From Peptoniphilus mikwangii (lineage in GTDB: Bacteria; Bacillota; Clostridia; Tissierellales; Peptoniphilaceae), in contig NZ_AUQY01000002.1 in NCBI RefSeq assembly GCF_000468535.1, positions 124,001 through 188,000 on the forward strand: DNA of 64,000 nucleotides, given 5' to 3'. The translations under genes were made by a program, and so were the position numbers. The notes below the pieces were generated by a model. The model was not told the DNA's origin. It searched no databases and saw only the letters and a program-made list of their open reading frames with translations. Shown piece after piece: positions 18,382-29,882 of this stretch; position 1 is the stretch's first letter; every line of letters begins with the position of its first letter.

Positions 18382-20211
<1,830 letters not shown>

Positions 20212-20228
20212 TAATATGTAATCTATAA

Positions 20229-20267
20229 ATAAAGCTAAATCTCAACTTGATTTAGCTTTATTTTTTT
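20229..20267 (+). terminator. Terminator after dnaK
   Basis: 13-bp perfect stem ATAAAGCTAAATC / GATTTAGCTTTAT with a 7-base loop, followed by seven Ts. Confidence 0.85.
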
Positions 20268-20312
20268 GATAAAAAGATGTAAAATAAGACTTTAGAAATT
20301 GGTGGTGAAGAT

Positions 20313-21431
20313 TTGAGAGATTTTTATGATATTTTAGAGGTTGAAAAAACTGCTACTTCTGAAGAAATAAAGAAATCGTATAAAAAATTAGCTAAGAAAT
20401 ATCATCCTGATTTAAATCAAGAAGATGAAGAATCGGAAACGAAATTTAAAGAAATAAACTTAGCATATGAAGTTCTTTCAGACGATCAAAAAAGAAAAAC
20501 TTATGATATGTATGGAGAAGACGGAATAAATGGAAACTTCCAAGGTGGAGGAAACTTTGGAGGATTTTCAGATATATTCGGCGACATATTTGATATGTTT
20601 GGAGGAGGATTTAGAGATTCATATACAAGCAGAAGTTCTAATTCTCCAATAAAAGGCGGAGATATCAGATATGATATAACTTTAGATTTTAGAGAGGCTG
20701 TATTTGGAGTTGAAAAGATAATAAATATAAGAAGACAGGAAAACTGCTCACATTGTAGCGGTACAGGAGCGGAACCCGGAACTTCAAAACACACTTGTGA
20801 TAAATGTAATGGAACAGGACAAGTTAAAATACAGTCAACTTCTGCATTTGGTAGATTTGTTAGAGTAGTTACCTGTGATAAATGTAATGGTTCGGGTGAA
20901 ATAATTGATAAGCCGTGTAAGCATTGTAGAGGAGTAGGAAAAGAAGTAATAAGTAAAAAGTTAAATGTTAAAATTCCTGCCGGAGTAGACAATAATACAA
21001 TAATTTCGATGAAGGGTGAAGGACATGTAGGAGAAAACGGCGGATCAAATGGAGATTTATTTATTTATGTGTCCGTTAGAGAAGATTCTGTATTTAAAAG
21101 AAATGGAACAGATTTGTATTTAGAAATTCCAATCTCTTATATGGATGCTGTACTTGGCGGAACGATAAAAGTACCTACGTTAAATAACTTAGTCGACTAT
21201 GAAATTCCTAAGGGAACGCAGGGAGGAACTACATTTAAACTTAGAGGAGAGGGAGTAAGCTATGTAAGGCGTGAGGGAAAAGGAGATTTATACTTTACGG
21301 TTGACATAATAGTGCCTAAAAAGATAACAGATGAACAAAAAAAGCTTCTTGAAACTCTAAGAGAAAAAAGTAAAGACATACACGAAGAACGAAAGGGATT
21401 TTTTGATAAAGTCAAAGAATTTTTTGAATAG
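20313..21431 (+). CDS. dnaJ: Chaperone protein DnaJ (Hsp40)
   Basis: Co-chaperone stimulating DnaK ATPase. J domain with the essential HPD in [12 protein letters not shown], Gly/Phe-rich linker (about 70-105), four zinc-binding CxxCxGxG repeats ([32 protein letters not shown]) and C-terminal substrate-binding domains. 372 residues, type I. TTG start at 20313 behind ggtggtgaag. It lies after the dnaK terminator, so its level may depend on read-through or a weak local promoter; none with good spacing was seen. Confidence 0.96.
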   Translation: MRDFYDILEVEKTATSEEIKKSYKKLAKKYHPDLNQEDEESETKFKEINLAYEVLSDDQKRKTYDMYGEDGINGNFQGGGNFGGFSDIFGDIFDMFGGGFRDSYTSRSSNSPIKGGDIRYDITLDFREAVFGVEKIINIRRQENCSHCSGTGAEPGTSKHTCDKCNGTGQVKIQSTSAFGRFVRVVTCDKCNGSGEIIDKPCKHCRGVGKEVISKKLNVKIPAGVDNNTIISMKGEGHVGENGGSNGDLFIYVSVREDSVFKRNGTDLYLEIPISYMDAVLGGTIKVPTLNNLVDYEIPKGTQGGTTFKLRGEGVSYVRREGKGDLYFTVDIIVPKKITDEQKKLLETLREKSKDIHEERKGFFDKVKEFFE

Positions 21432-21460
21432 GCAAAATCATTAGATTTTGTCTATTTTTA
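21432..21460 (+). terminator. Possible terminator between dnaJ and prmA
   Basis: GCAAAATC / GATTTTGT (one G-T pair) with a 4-base loop, followed by ctattttt. Weak; it may only attenuate. Confidence 0.45.
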
Positions 21461-21474
21461 AAACTGGAGGTTTT

Positions 21475-22392
21475 ATGAAATATATTGAACTTATTATAAA
21501 TACTATTGATAATAATAGAGAGTTTGTTTTAAATGAATTATATAATAGAGATATTTATGTGTTTGAAGAAGATAGTATAGAGATAATTGAAGAATTAGCT
21601 CAAAATGAAAAATCTTGGGATTTTGTAGATGAGGATGTGTTTTCCATAGGTAAAGGCAATTTAATTTTAAAATGTTATTTTTCTATTGAGGAAAAAGAAA
21701 GGGCTGAGGAAATTAAATTTGCTATAGAAAATAAAAAACTTGGGAGTGCAGATATTAATATAACTGATGATGAAGATTGGGCAAATAATTGGAAAAAATA
21801 TTATCATCCTATTGAAATAGGAGAGAAGATTTTAATTAAGCCTACATGGGAAGAATATGAAAATAAAGATAGAATAGTTATAGACATAGATCCGGGTATG
21901 GCATTTGGTACAGGTACACATGAAACGACATATATGTGCATAGAAGCTCTGGAAGAGTATGTAAAGCAAGACAATATTGTATTTGATATTGGATGTGGAA
22001 GTGGAATACTTGGAATAGCTGCCATAAAATTAGGTGCAGAAAAAGTAATAGCAGTAGATATTGATCAAAAATGTATAGAAGCATCTTTAGAAAATGCAAA
22101 TATGAATAATGTTTCTGAAAAGATTAAAGTTTACAAAGGAAATTTATTAGACGTTGTAAGTGGAAATGCCGATATAATAGTTTCTAATATAATTGCAGAG
22201 ATTATAGTTGATATGATAGGAGATTTAAAAAGACATTTAACGAGTAATGGAATATTTATATCTTCAGGAATAATTGTTGAAAAAATCGACATGGTAAAAA
22301 ATGCATTAATAAAAGAAGGATTTGAAATTATAGAAATCAGAGAAAATAACGGTTGGTCTTTAATTGTTGGCAGAGTGATAAAAAATGTATAG
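21475..22392 (+). CDS. prmA: Ribosomal protein L11 methyltransferase
   Basis: SAM-dependent methyltransferase for ribosomal protein L11. N-terminal substrate-recognition domain, then the Rossmann domain with DPGMAFGTGTHETT, the SAM motif VFDIGCGSGILGIAAIKLGA and the catalytic-region SNIIAEI. 305 residues from ATG 21475, chosen for its RBS (ctggaggttt); an in-frame upstream ATG is rejected. The dnaJ-prmA-rsmE order is conserved in Firmicutes. Overlaps rsmE by eight bases. Confidence 0.95.
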   Translation: MKYIELIINTIDNNREFVLNELYNRDIYVFEEDSIEIIEELAQNEKSWDFVDEDVFSIGKGNLILKCYFSIEEKERAEEIKFAIENKKLGSADINITDDEDWANNWKKYYHPIEIGEKILIKPTWEEYENKDRIVIDIDPGMAFGTGTHETTYMCIEALEEYVKQDNIVFDIGCGSGILGIAAIKLGAEKVIAVDIDQKCIEASLENANMNNVSEKIKVYKGNLLDVVSGNADIIVSNIIAEIIVDMIGDLKRHLTSNGIFISSGIIVEKIDMVKNALIKEGFEIIEIRENNGWSLIVGRVIKNV

Positions 22393-23101
22393 ATTTTTTG
22401 AAAATGCAAATTTTGAAAATACAATAACTCTGTCTAAAGAAAATTCACATCATTATAAAACTGTTCTTAGAATCAGAGAAGAGGAAATAGTAGAAGTAGG
22501 TGCAAACAATGGAGTGTTTAAGGCTATCTTTGATAGCTGTTGCGGTGATTTTATAATTTTAAAAAAAATAGAAGAAGTTTCAGCTGAAAGAGAAAGTGAT
22601 GTAAAATTGATTTTGCTCCAGGGGATTTTAAAGGGTGATAAGATGGACCAAGCATTAAAATCCTCTGTTGAGGTTGGAGTTTGCGAAATTTATCCTCTGA
22701 ATACAAAAAGAGTTGTTGCACAAATAGATCATAAGGAATATAAAAAAGTTCAAAGATGGCAAAGGGTTGTAGAGGCTGCGGCTAAGCAATCAAAAAGAGA
22801 TTATATACCGAGAGTTAATACTCCTATTGATTTAGAAGGGATAGAAGAAATTTTAGAAAATAGAGAGTTAATTGTGCCATATGAGAATGAAGATGATGAC
22901 AGGCTTGTAGATATAAAACTGGAAAATAAAAATGTTATTTTAGTTATAGGACCTGAAGGAGGTTTTGAAGAAACTGAGATAGATTATTTAAAATCTTTAG
23001 GTGCAAAAATTGTATCACTTGGAAATAGAATTTTACGCGCTGAAACAGCAGCAGTTTGTGCAAGTTTTTATATAATATATAATTTTGAAAGAGGTAAGTG
23101 A
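22385..23101 (+). CDS. rsmE: 16S rRNA (uracil-1498-N3)-methyltransferase
   Basis: SPOUT-class methyltransferase modifying U1498 of 16S rRNA. N-terminal PUA-like domain (MYRFFENANF, NSHHYKTVLRIREEE), then the knotted SAM-binding domain with LILLQGILKGDKMDQALKSS-type segment, VIGPEGGFEETEID and LGNRILRAETA. 238 residues, normal size. Starts inside the end of prmA and its stop overlaps the mtaB ATG by one base, so the three are translationally coupled. Confidence 0.94.
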   Translation: MYRFFENANFENTITLSKENSHHYKTVLRIREEEIVEVGANNGVFKAIFDSCCGDFIILKKIEEVSAERESDVKLILLQGILKGDKMDQALKSSVEVGVCEIYPLNTKRVVAQIDHKEYKKVQRWQRVVEAAAKQSKRDYIPRVNTPIDLEGIEEILENRELIVPYENEDDDRLVDIKLENKNVILVIGPEGGFEETEIDYLKSLGAKIVSLGNRILRAETAAVCASFYIIYNFERGK

Positions 23102-24408
23102 TGAAAAAGTCTTTTTCGATATTGACGTTAGGGTGTAAGGTAAATCAATATGAATCTGAGGCAATGGCTGAATTATTTGAAAATGAAGGATATCTTAATG
23201 TAGATTTTGAGACGGAGGTTTCGGATATATATATCATAAACACTTGTACAGTAACTAATTTATCTGACAGAAAATCAAGACAATTTATAAGAAGAGCTAA
23301 AAGAGACAACCCTAATTCTATAGTTGCAGTAGTGGGTTGTTATTCTCAAACGTCTCCTGAGGAAGTAAGTTCAATTCCGGGTGTTGACATAATTATAGGA
23401 ACTACTGAGAGAAATAGAATCGTTGAATTATGTGAGGAGTTTTCGAATAATAAAAAGCAAATTAATATCGTTAGATCATTAAAGAGTGACCATGAATTTC
23501 AAACTATTAACACATCTAAAGAAAATGATATGACAAGAGCGTATATTAAAGTTCAAGATGGATGTAATAGATATTGCACGTATTGTATAATACCATTTGC
23601 AAGGGGAAATATAAGGTCAAGATCAATAGAAGATTCTATGAATGAAGCAAGAAAATTGGCAAAAGCAGGATATAAGGAAATAATTTTAACCGGAATTCAC
23701 ATTGGCTCTTATGGGTATGACATTGGTAAGGAGCGATTGATTGATTTAATAGAAAACATTGCAAGTATTGATGGAATTGAAAGAATAAGATTATCTTCAA
23801 TAGAACCTCGGACTATAACAGATGATTTTATGAAAAGGGTTGTTGCTACAAATAAATTATGTGATCATTTTCACTTATCATTGCAAAGCGGTTCAAATAA
23901 AATTTTAAAAGAAATGAATAGAAAATATACAAGAGAAGAATATTTTGATAAGACACAAATGATTAGAAGTTATATGCCATATGCAGGATTGACAACGGAT
24001 GTTATAGTAGGATTTCCGGGAGAAACAGATGATGACTTTTTAGACAGTTATGATTTGATAAAAAAAGTTGAATTTTCTAAAGTTCATGTATTTAAATATT
24101 CTAAGAGAGATGGAACTGTTGCAGCTAAAATGAAAAATCAAATTGACGGAAATATAAAAAATAAGAGAAGTTCCATATTACTTGCGTTAAGTGATGAACT
24201 TATGAAAAAATTTTCTGAAAAAAATTTAAATGTAATAAAATCTGTGCTATTTGAAGAAAAACTTGTAAATTCAAGTTATGTTGGATATACAACTAACTAT
24301 ATAAGATGCTTTACAAATTCAAAAGAAAACTTAAAAAATAAGATAAAAGATGTTAATATAGTAAATATAGAATGTGATCCGGTTGAGGTTTCAGTTATAG
24401 GAGGTTAG
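23101..24408 (+). CDS. mtaB: tRNA t6A37 methylthiotransferase MtaB
   Basis: Radical SAM enzyme converting t6A37 to ms2t6A in tRNAs reading ANN codons. UPF0004 N-terminal domain with TLGCKVNQYESEAM and three cysteines for the auxiliary cluster (GCK, NTCTVTN, VGCYSQ), the radical SAM motif CNRYCTYCIIPFARG, and a C-terminal TRAM-like region. 435 residues. ATG 23101 is preferred over the adjacent GTG 23098 because gaggt then has a five-base spacing. Follows rsmE as in many Firmicutes. Confidence 0.94.
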   Translation: MKKSFSILTLGCKVNQYESEAMAELFENEGYLNVDFETEVSDIYIINTCTVTNLSDRKSRQFIRRAKRDNPNSIVAVVGCYSQTSPEEVSSIPGVDIIIGTTERNRIVELCEEFSNNKKQINIVRSLKSDHEFQTINTSKENDMTRAYIKVQDGCNRYCTYCIIPFARGNIRSRSIEDSMNEARKLAKAGYKEIILTGIHIGSYGYDIGKERLIDLIENIASIDGIERIRLSSIEPRTITDDFMKRVVATNKLCDHFHLSLQSGSNKILKEMNRKYTREEYFDKTQMIRSYMPYAGLTTDVIVGFPGETDDDFLDSYDLIKKVEFSKVHVFKYSKRDGTVAAKMKNQIDGNIKNKRSSILLALSDELMKKFSEKNLNVIKSVLFEEKLVNSSYVGYTTNYIRCFTNSKENLKNKIKDVNIVNIECDPVEVSVIGG

Positions 24409-24410
24409 TT

Positions 24411-24749
24411 ATGGAATGTTTATTTTGTGAAATAATAAATGGAGGTATTCCGTCCGAATGTATATATGAAGATGAGCTTGTATATGCTTTTAATGATATT
24501 GATAAGCAAGCTCCGATACATTTTTTAATTGTTCCAAAAGAACATATAAAATCTGCAGATGAACTTAGTGAAAATCATAAAGAATTAATAGGACATATTT
24601 TTTTAGTTGCAAAAAATTTATGTGGAAAATTTGGTCTTGAAAATGGTTATAGAATAGTTAATAACTGTAAGGAAGATGGGGGACAAACTGTTAATCACCT
24701 ACATTTTCATGTATTGGGTGGAAGAAGTCTTAATTGGCCACCGGGCTGA
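24411..24749 (+). CDS. HIT family (HinT-like) purine nucleoside phosphoramidase
   Basis: 112-residue histidine-triad protein. MECLFCEIINGGIPSEC is the usual zinc-site start, and HLHFHVLGG the catalytic HxHxH motif. HinT enzymes hydrolyse AMP-lysine and related phosphoramidates; their cellular role is unsettled. Good RBS (ggaggttagtt). Starts two bases after mtaB. Next is the rpsU promoter. Confidence 0.93.
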   Translation: MECLFCEIINGGIPSECIYEDELVYAFNDIDKQAPIHFLIVPKEHIKSADELSENHKELIGHIFLVAKNLCGKFGLENGYRIVNNCKEDGGQTVNHLHFHVLGGRSLNWPPG

Positions 24750-24760
24750 TAAAAAAGATA

Positions 24761-24789
24761 TTGAAATATAACCGTTATTAAGGTATAAT
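24761..24789 (+). promoter_or_regulatory. Consensus promoter of rpsU
   Basis: TTGAAA (24761-24766), 17-base spacer, TATAAT (24784-24789): near-consensus sigma-A promoter just after the HIT gene stop codon. Confidence 0.85.
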
Positions 24790-24799
24790 TATTAAGAAT

Positions 24800-24841
24800 T
24801 GGCCCGCAGGGCTACTCTTTTCTACGAGAGGAGGGGAAGCA
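24800..24841 (+). promoter_or_regulatory. Structured 5' leader of rpsU
   Basis: The leader contains a GC-rich hairpin (GCCC gca GGGC, about 24802-24812), unusual in this AT-rich genome, then CTCT/AGAG segments next to the ribosome site gaggagggg. It may be an autoregulatory leader bound by S21 (inference). Confidence 0.45.
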
Positions 24842-25024
24842 ATGTCAGAAATCAGAGTTGGAGAAAATGAATCTCTTGACAATGCTCTTAAAAGATTTAA
24901 GAGACAATGTGCCACAAGTGGAGTATTAAAAGAGGCAAGAAAGAGAGAACATTACGAAAAGCCAAGTGTTAGAAGAAAGAAAAAGTCTGAAGAAGCACGT
25001 AGAAAGAAACATTCAAGATATTAA
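24842..25024 (+). CDS. rpsU: 30S ribosomal protein S21
   Basis: 60-residue basic small-subunit protein. [20 protein letters not shown] at the start, central [20 protein letters not shown] and a Lys/Arg-rich C-terminus ([17 protein letters not shown]) are characteristic. Very strong RBS gaggagggg. Own promoter upstream; followed after 17 bases by the YqeY gene, a neighbour conserved in Firmicutes. Confidence 0.97.
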   Translation: MSEIRVGENESLDNALKRFKRQCATSGVLKEARKREHYEKPSVRRKKKSEEARRKKHSRY

Positions 25025-25041
25025 AAGAGGGTGCATGTGAG

Positions 25042-25497
25042 ATGTCTCTAAAAGAAAAACTTATGGAAGATTTAAAAACTTCCATGAAAAATAAAGAAAA
25101 GCTTCGCAAAGATACAATAACTATGGCGCGTGCCGCTATCAAGCAAAGAGAAGTTGATGAGAGAATAGAACTTTCAGATGAAGATATAATAGAAGTGCTT
25201 ACAAAGCAACTAAAAGAAAAGAAAGCTTCTATAGAAGATTTCCTAAAGGGAAATCGTCAAGATTTAATCGATCAAACTAACGCTGAAATAGAAATATTGC
25301 TTGAATATTTACCTAAACAACTTACTGAAGAAGAGCTTACTGAGATTGTTAAACAGACAATTGAAGAAAATAATATCAGCTCAGCTAAGGAAATGGGTAA
25401 TCTTATGAAGTGTATTATGCCTAAAATTAAGGGCAAAGCAGATGGCAAAATGGTAAGTAAAATTGCTCAAAATTTGTTAAATAAACCTGGGGTATAA
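25042..25497 (+). CDS. GatB/YqeY domain protein
   Basis: 151-residue protein of the YqeY family, which matches the C-terminal tail domain of the amidotransferase subunit GatB and may bind tRNA. Visible: MSLKEKLMEDLKTSMKNKEK, ITMARAAIKQREVDERIELS and YLPKQLTEEELTEIV, then MGNLMKCIMPKIKGKADGK. No catalytic residues are expected. Co-located with rpsU as in B. subtilis. A terminator hairpin lies over its stop codon. Exact function unknown. Confidence 0.93.
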   Translation: MSLKEKLMEDLKTSMKNKEKLRKDTITMARAAIKQREVDERIELSDEDIIEVLTKQLKEKKASIEDFLKGNRQDLIDQTNAEIEILLEYLPKQLTEEELTEIVKQTIEENNISSAKEMGNLMKCIMPKIKGKADGKMVSKIAQNLLNKPGV

Positions 25498-25514
25498 CCC
25501 GGGTTTAATTTTTT
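25483..25514 (+). terminator. Terminator after the YqeY gene
   Basis: AAACCTGGG / CCCGGGTTT stem (one T-G pair) and AATTTTTT tail, overlapping the stop codon. nfeD starts 12 bases later. Confidence 0.65.
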
Positions 25515-25525
25515 AGGAGAAAATT

Positions 25526-26806
25526 ATGAAAAAAATTTTATTATTACTTTTTTTATTTTTGGCATTAATATCAAATGAAGCTTTTGCAAGTGAAAATACA
25601 CCGGTAATTATACCTATAAAGAGTGAAATAAATTCAGCTATGGCAACATATGTTAGAGATTCCATAAAAAATGCGGAAGATAAAAAAAGTCCACTTATAA
25701 TTTTTGAAATTGATACCTATGGAGGTTCTATAATAGCTGCTGAAAAAATAAAAAATTATATTATAGATTCAAAAATTCCTACGGTTGCATTTGTAAATAA
25801 TAAAGCTGAATCAGCAGGAGTTTTAATAACAATAGCTTGTAAAAATGTCTATATGTCAAAAACGGCAACAATAGGATCTGCAGAAACTATACCTAAGACA
25901 GAAAAAAATATTTCATTTTGGAAAGGTATGCTTAGAGATACAGCGCAGTATAGAGGTAGAAATGAGCAAATAATAGAATCTATGGCAGATTCGGACATAT
26001 ACATTCCAATGATAATCGAAAAGGGGAAACTTACAAATTTGACATCTAAAGAAAGCTTAGATCTTGGAATTTCAGATGGAGTTGCCAATAATTATGAAGA
26101 TATATTAAAACAATTTAATTTAGATGGTAAAAAATATGAAATTGCCAAGATGGATTTAACTGTTAAGGTAATAAACATAGTGTCAAATCAAACTGTTTCT
26201 ACTATACTTCTTATTTTAGGAATGCTTGGATTTGTTGTAGAAATTTTTACACCGGGTTTTGGTGTAGGAGGTATTATATCTATAATAGCTTTTTCACTGT
26301 TTTTTATAGGAAATTTAATGGCCGGAAATTCTAATTGGTATTCAATAGTTATATTTTTAGTAGGTATTGTTTTAATAATTATAGAAATCATAATTCCGGG
26401 ATTCGGTATAGCGGGAATAGGAGGAATAATATTTGTAATTTCAGGACTTGTGCTTGCAATGAAAACTTTAGAAATTGCAATTACAAGTATAGCGATAGCG
26501 TTAATTATCACAATATTATGTGGAATATATCTTATTAAAAAGGGAAAGAAATTAAAATTTATAAATAATGTTACACTTTCAAAGTCATGTTCGTCTGAAG
26601 ATGGATACATCAGTGTTGATTATGCTAAGCTTGATGTGGGTAGAAATGGAAAGACAATAAGTATATTACGTCCTACAGGATACATTGAAATTGATGGTAA
26701 AAAATATGAGGCTATAGCATATAATGGATTTATTGAAAAAGATGTAGAGGTCGTAGTATGCAAAATAGAAGCTTTTAAAATTTTTGTTAGGAGGAAAGAG
26801 GAATGA
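25526..26806 (+). CDS. nfeD: NfeD-like membrane-bound serine protease (long form)
   Basis: Long-form NfeD. Signal peptide ([20 protein letters not shown]), extracellular ClpP-class protease domain (~25-215) with [11 protein letters not shown] and the serine in [20 protein letters not shown], then a bundle of membrane helices (~220-345), and a C-terminal OB-fold NfeD domain (~355-426, ending [18 protein letters not shown]-type). 426 residues, close to B. subtilis YqeZ. It is paired with floA by a four-base overlap, a conserved arrangement; NfeD proteins work with flotillins in membrane microdomains. Confidence 0.92.
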   Translation: MKKILLLLFLFLALISNEAFASENTPVIIPIKSEINSAMATYVRDSIKNAEDKKSPLIIFEIDTYGGSIIAAEKIKNYIIDSKIPTVAFVNNKAESAGVLITIACKNVYMSKTATIGSAETIPKTEKNISFWKGMLRDTAQYRGRNEQIIESMADSDIYIPMIIEKGKLTNLTSKESLDLGISDGVANNYEDILKQFNLDGKKYEIAKMDLTVKVINIVSNQTVSTILLILGMLGFVVEIFTPGFGVGGIISIIAFSLFFIGNLMAGNSNWYSIVIFLVGIVLIIIEIIIPGFGIAGIGGIIFVISGLVLAMKTLEIAITSIAIALIITILCGIYLIKKGKKLKFINNVTLSKSCSSEDGYISVDYAKLDVGRNGKTISILRPTGYIEIDGKKYEAIAYNGFIEKDVEVVVCKIEAFKIFVRRKEE

Positions 26807-27795
26807 TTTATGTCGGTAATATTTTAGGTGGCGGAGTAATTATACTTGTTATAATTCTTTTAATTTTATTTTTTAGTTTTGTTCCGGTTGGGCTTTGGAT
26901 AACTGCATTTTTTTCAGGAGTAAAAATAAAAATTTCCACACTTATAGGAATGAAACTTAGGCGTGTAAGACCGGGTAGAATAGTAAACCCTATGATAAAA
27001 GCAACCAAGGCGGGGCTTAATCTTGAAATAGAAAATCTTGAAGGACATTATTTAGCAGGTGGAAATGTAAATACATTAGTTGATGCTCTTATAGCTGCTG
27101 AGCGTGCAAATATTCCTCTTCAATTTGAAAGAGGAGCTGCGATAGACCTTGCAGGTAGAAATGTACTTGAAGCAGTTCAAGTATCTGTAAACCCTAAAGT
27201 AATAGAAACGCCAAATATTTCTGCGGTAGCGCAAGATGGTATAGAGGTAATAGTAAAAGCAAAAGTTACAGTTAGAGCAAATATTGACAGACTTGTAGGA
27301 GGAGCGGGAGAAGAAACTATAATAGCCAGAGTTGGTGAAGGTATAGTAACAACAGTAGGATCATCTAAAACATATAAGGCAGTTTTAGAAAATCCTGATT
27401 CTATTTCTAAAGTTGTACTTGAAAAAGGACTTGATTCAGGAACTGCGTTTGAAATTTTATCAATAGATATAGCGGATGTTGATGTTGCAAGGAATATAGG
27501 TGCAAGACTTCAAACAGATCAAGCTGAAGCAGATAAGAGAATAGCTGAAGCTAAGGCATCTGAAAGAAGAGCTATGGCTCTTGCGAGAGAACAAGAAATG
27601 AAAGCTGAAGTTGAATCAATGAGAGCAAAAGTTGTTGAAGCGCAATCACAAGTTCCTCTTGCTATGGCAGAGGCTCTTAGAAATGGAAATATTGGAGTAA
27701 TGGATTATTATAAGATAAAAAATATTAACTCTGATACAGATATGAGAGATGCTATTTCAAAAGTTACAGATACTTCTAAGAATAAAGATAAGTAA
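26803..27795 (+). CDS. floA: Flotillin-like protein FloA
   Basis: Membrane scaffold of lipid microdomains. An N-terminal membrane-inserted hydrophobic stretch (residues ~7-35), then the SPFH-type FloA region with [37 protein letters not shown] and [20 protein letters not shown], and a C-terminal EA-rich helix ([19 protein letters not shown]). 330 residues. The start overlaps nfeD. Followed after eight bases by an unknown gene likely in the same transcript. Confidence 0.95.
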   Translation: MIYVGNILGGGVIILVIILLILFFSFVPVGLWITAFFSGVKIKISTLIGMKLRRVRPGRIVNPMIKATKAGLNLEIENLEGHYLAGGNVNTLVDALIAAERANIPLQFERGAAIDLAGRNVLEAVQVSVNPKVIETPNISAVAQDGIEVIVKAKVTVRANIDRLVGGAGEETIIARVGEGIVTTVGSSKTYKAVLENPDSISKVVLEKGLDSGTAFEILSIDIADVDVARNIGARLQTDQAEADKRIAEAKASERRAMALAREQEMKAEVESMRAKVVEAQSQVPLAMAEALRNGNIGVMDYYKIKNINSDTDMRDAISKVTDTSKNKDK

Positions 27796-27803
27796 GTGAT
27801 AAT

Positions 27804-28340
27804 ATGAAAATTATTAATATTTTAATTTTGTTAATACCTTTAATAATTTCTCTTTCGAAAGATAAAAAACATCGTGATGGTAAATTTTCAAAAAAGAAGT
27901 CCGACAGTCGTTTTAAAGATGAAAAAGAGTTATTAAAAATGAATAATTCAAAAGGTTTAAAAAACTCTAAAAAAATATTAAGTACAATTAAAAATAATGT
28001 TTTTGAAGAATTTTTAGATTCTCTATCTACATCTGATAAAGGTAAATTAAAAAATAATTCTAATGATCTTTATGGATATGATAAAGATGGTTATCCTACA
28101 ATGAAAGCACAAGAATTAAAGACAAATAATTATGAAGATAGAGACTCAAGATTGGAAAAAATAAAAGAAGAGAGAAATAGGATCTTAAATCGTGAAGATG
28201 CTTTTTCAGTGGAGAATAGTGTTGATACTGAAACATTGGAAATAAGCGAGGAAGATATCTTGAATGATTTTACGGACAAGGAACTTGTAAAAGCAGTCAT
28301 TATGAAAGAGATATTAGATAAACCTGTATCACTTAGATGA
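27804..28340 (+). CDS. Hypothetical membrane-anchored protein downstream of floA
   Basis: 178 residues; I do not recognise a named family. Residues 1-18 (MKIINILILLIPLIISLS) are hydrophobic and would serve as an uncleaved membrane anchor, with the rest basic/acidic, Lys/Asp/Glu-rich and low in hydrophobics, probably cytoplasmic. It ends FTDKELVKAVIMKEILDKPVSLR, a short amphipathic tail of the type seen at the end of other uncharacterised Firmicutes proteins. RBS is poor (taagtgata). Position directly after nfeD-floA and before a terminator suggests a flotillin-linked accessory role (inference). Confidence 0.7.
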   Translation: MKIINILILLIPLIISLSKDKKHRDGKFSKKKSDSRFKDEKELLKMNNSKGLKNSKKILSTIKNNVFEEFLDSLSTSDKGKLKNNSNDLYGYDKDGYPTMKAQELKTNNYEDRDSRLEKIKEERNRILNREDAFSVENSVDTETLEISEEDILNDFTDKELVKAVIMKEILDKPVSLR

Positions 28341-28371
28341 AAAGGGAGAGAACATCTCCCTTTTGTTTTTG
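28340..28371 (+). terminator. Terminator of the nfeD-floA operon
   Basis: AAAAGGGAGA / TCTCCCTTTT perfect 10-bp stem, 5-base loop and T-rich tail, touching the stop codon of the 178-aa gene. Confidence 0.85.
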
Positions 28372-28382
28372 TAATGTTAAAG

Positions 28383-28411
28383 TAGAAAAATCAGCCTTTT
28401 TGTGATATTAT
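28383..28411 (+). promoter_or_regulatory. Probable promoter of phoH
   Basis: Extended -10 TGATATTAT (TATTAT at 28406-28411) with a weak -35 TAGAAA 17 bases upstream; the same TGATATTAT occurs in the topA promoter. Confidence 0.5.
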
Positions 28412-28433
28412 ATATAGATTATAGGAGGTAATA

Positions 28434-29426
28434 ATGGCTGAAAAATTAGTTGATATTTCTATATTAAATAATGATATGGTTGCTCAACTTTACGGGAAGC
28501 TAGATGAGCATATATACCTTATTGAAGAACAGTTTAATGTTATTATAAAATGTGAAAATGATGAAATAAGCATTAAAGGTGAAGAAGATACAGTAGAAAA
28601 TGTTGCAATACTTATAGAAAATTTAAAAGAATTTATTTTGAGACAAAAAAGACTCGAAAAAACAGACTTGCAATATTCTATAAATTTAATTAAATCCGGC
28701 AATATGACAAGTATTGTTGAACTGTTAAATGAAACGATAGTATATACATCTATGGGAAAACCTATAAAAGCTAAGACTTTAGGGCAGAAAGGATATTTAG
28801 ATGCAATTAAAGATAATGATGTTGTATTTGGAATAGGTCCTGCAGGAACCGGGAAAACATATCTTGCAGTGGCAGCTGCTGTAAAAGCATTTAAGAATAA
28901 GCAGGTGAACAGGATAATTTTAACAAGACCGGCAGTTGAAGCTGGAGAAAGTTTAGGATTTCTTCCCGGAGATCTTCAAATGAAAGTTGATCCATACCTA
29001 AGACCGCTATACGATGCTCTATTTGAAATGTTGGGATATGATAATTATACTAAGTATGTTGAAAAGGGGCTTATAGAAGTTGCACCACTTGCATATATGA
29101 GAGGAAGAACACTTGACAGTGCATTTGTAATTTTAGATGAAGCGCAAAATACTACTCATGAGCAAATGAAAATGTTTTTGACAAGACTTGGATATGGTTC
29201 AAAGGCAATTATTACAGGAGACATTACTCAAACAGATTTACCTAAAGGAAGACCATCGGGATTGAAAACTGTGTTAAATATATTAAAAGGTGTGAGGGGA
29301 ATCGGAATAATATATCTTGGAAATAATGATATAGTTAGACACCCTTTGGTACAGAGAATAATAAATGCTTACGATAAGTATGAAAATGATATTGGAAAAG
29401 AACGCAAATATAATAAAAAAGGTTAG
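28434..29426 (+). CDS. phoH: PhoH family ATPase
   Basis: PhoH/YbeZ-type P-loop protein associated with YbeY in rRNA metabolism. N-terminal KH-like region (~1-90), Walker A GPAGTGKTYLAVAAA, TRPAVEAGESLGFLPGD, and Walker B-like FVILDEAQNTTHEQMKMF. 330 residues. RBS ataggaggta. Precedes ybeY by four bases, the standard order phoH-ybeY-dgkA-cdd-era. Confidence 0.95.
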   Translation: MAEKLVDISILNNDMVAQLYGKLDEHIYLIEEQFNVIIKCENDEISIKGEEDTVENVAILIENLKEFILRQKRLEKTDLQYSINLIKSGNMTSIVELLNETIVYTSMGKPIKAKTLGQKGYLDAIKDNDVVFGIGPAGTGKTYLAVAAAVKAFKNKQVNRIILTRPAVEAGESLGFLPGDLQMKVDPYLRPLYDALFEMLGYDNYTKYVEKGLIEVAPLAYMRGRTLDSAFVILDEAQNTTHEQMKMFLTRLGYGSKAIITGDITQTDLPKGRPSGLKTVLNILKGVRGIGIIYLGNNDIVRHPLVQRIINAYDKYENDIGKERKYNKKG

Positions 29427-29430
29427 ATAA

Positions 29431-29877
29431 ATGAATATATTATTTGATAATAGGCAAGATGAAATAGAAATAGATGAAAATATTATAGAACTTATAAAAA
29501 AATCTATTTTAGAAGTTATAAAGTCTGAAAAATTAGATGAAAATATAATGGTAAGTGTATCATTTGTAGATGATGAAGAGATACAAGAATTAAATAAAAA
29601 TTTCAGAGGAGTTGATTCTTCTACAGATGTATTGTCATTTCCTATAGATGATGAATTTCAAATTGAAGAAAGAATACTTGGAGATGTAGTAATAAATACA
29701 AAAAGGGTTATAGAACAGGCTCAAGAATTTGGACATTCAAATGAAAGGGAAATGTCATATTTAACTGTTCATTCCGTTTTACATCTTTTAGGTTATGATC
29801 ATATTGAAGAAGAAGATAAGTTAATCATGAGATCCAAAGAAAAAATTATAATGGATAATTTAAAAATATATAGGTGA
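29431..29877 (+). CDS. ybeY: Endoribonuclease YbeY
   Basis: Metal-dependent RNase for 16S rRNA 3' maturation and ribosome quality control. The zinc motif HxxxHxxxxxH appears as HSVLHLLGYDH, preceded by GVDSSTDVLSFP and GDVVINTKRV. 148 residues, normal. ATG start; stop codon overlaps the region before the DgkA fusion gene. Confidence 0.95.
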   Translation: MNILFDNRQDEIEIDENIIELIKKSILEVIKSEKLDENIMVSVSFVDDEEIQELNKNFRGVDSSTDVLSFPIDDEFQIEERILGDVVINTKRVIEQAQEFGHSNEREMSYLTVHSVLHLLGYDHIEEEDKLIMRSKEKIIMDNLKIYR

Positions 29878-29882
29878 TTATA

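Noticed and set aside
20501-20992. Minus-strand frame within dnaJ
   Set aside because: Cysteine/proline-rich shadow of the DnaJ zinc and Gly-rich region, not a gene.
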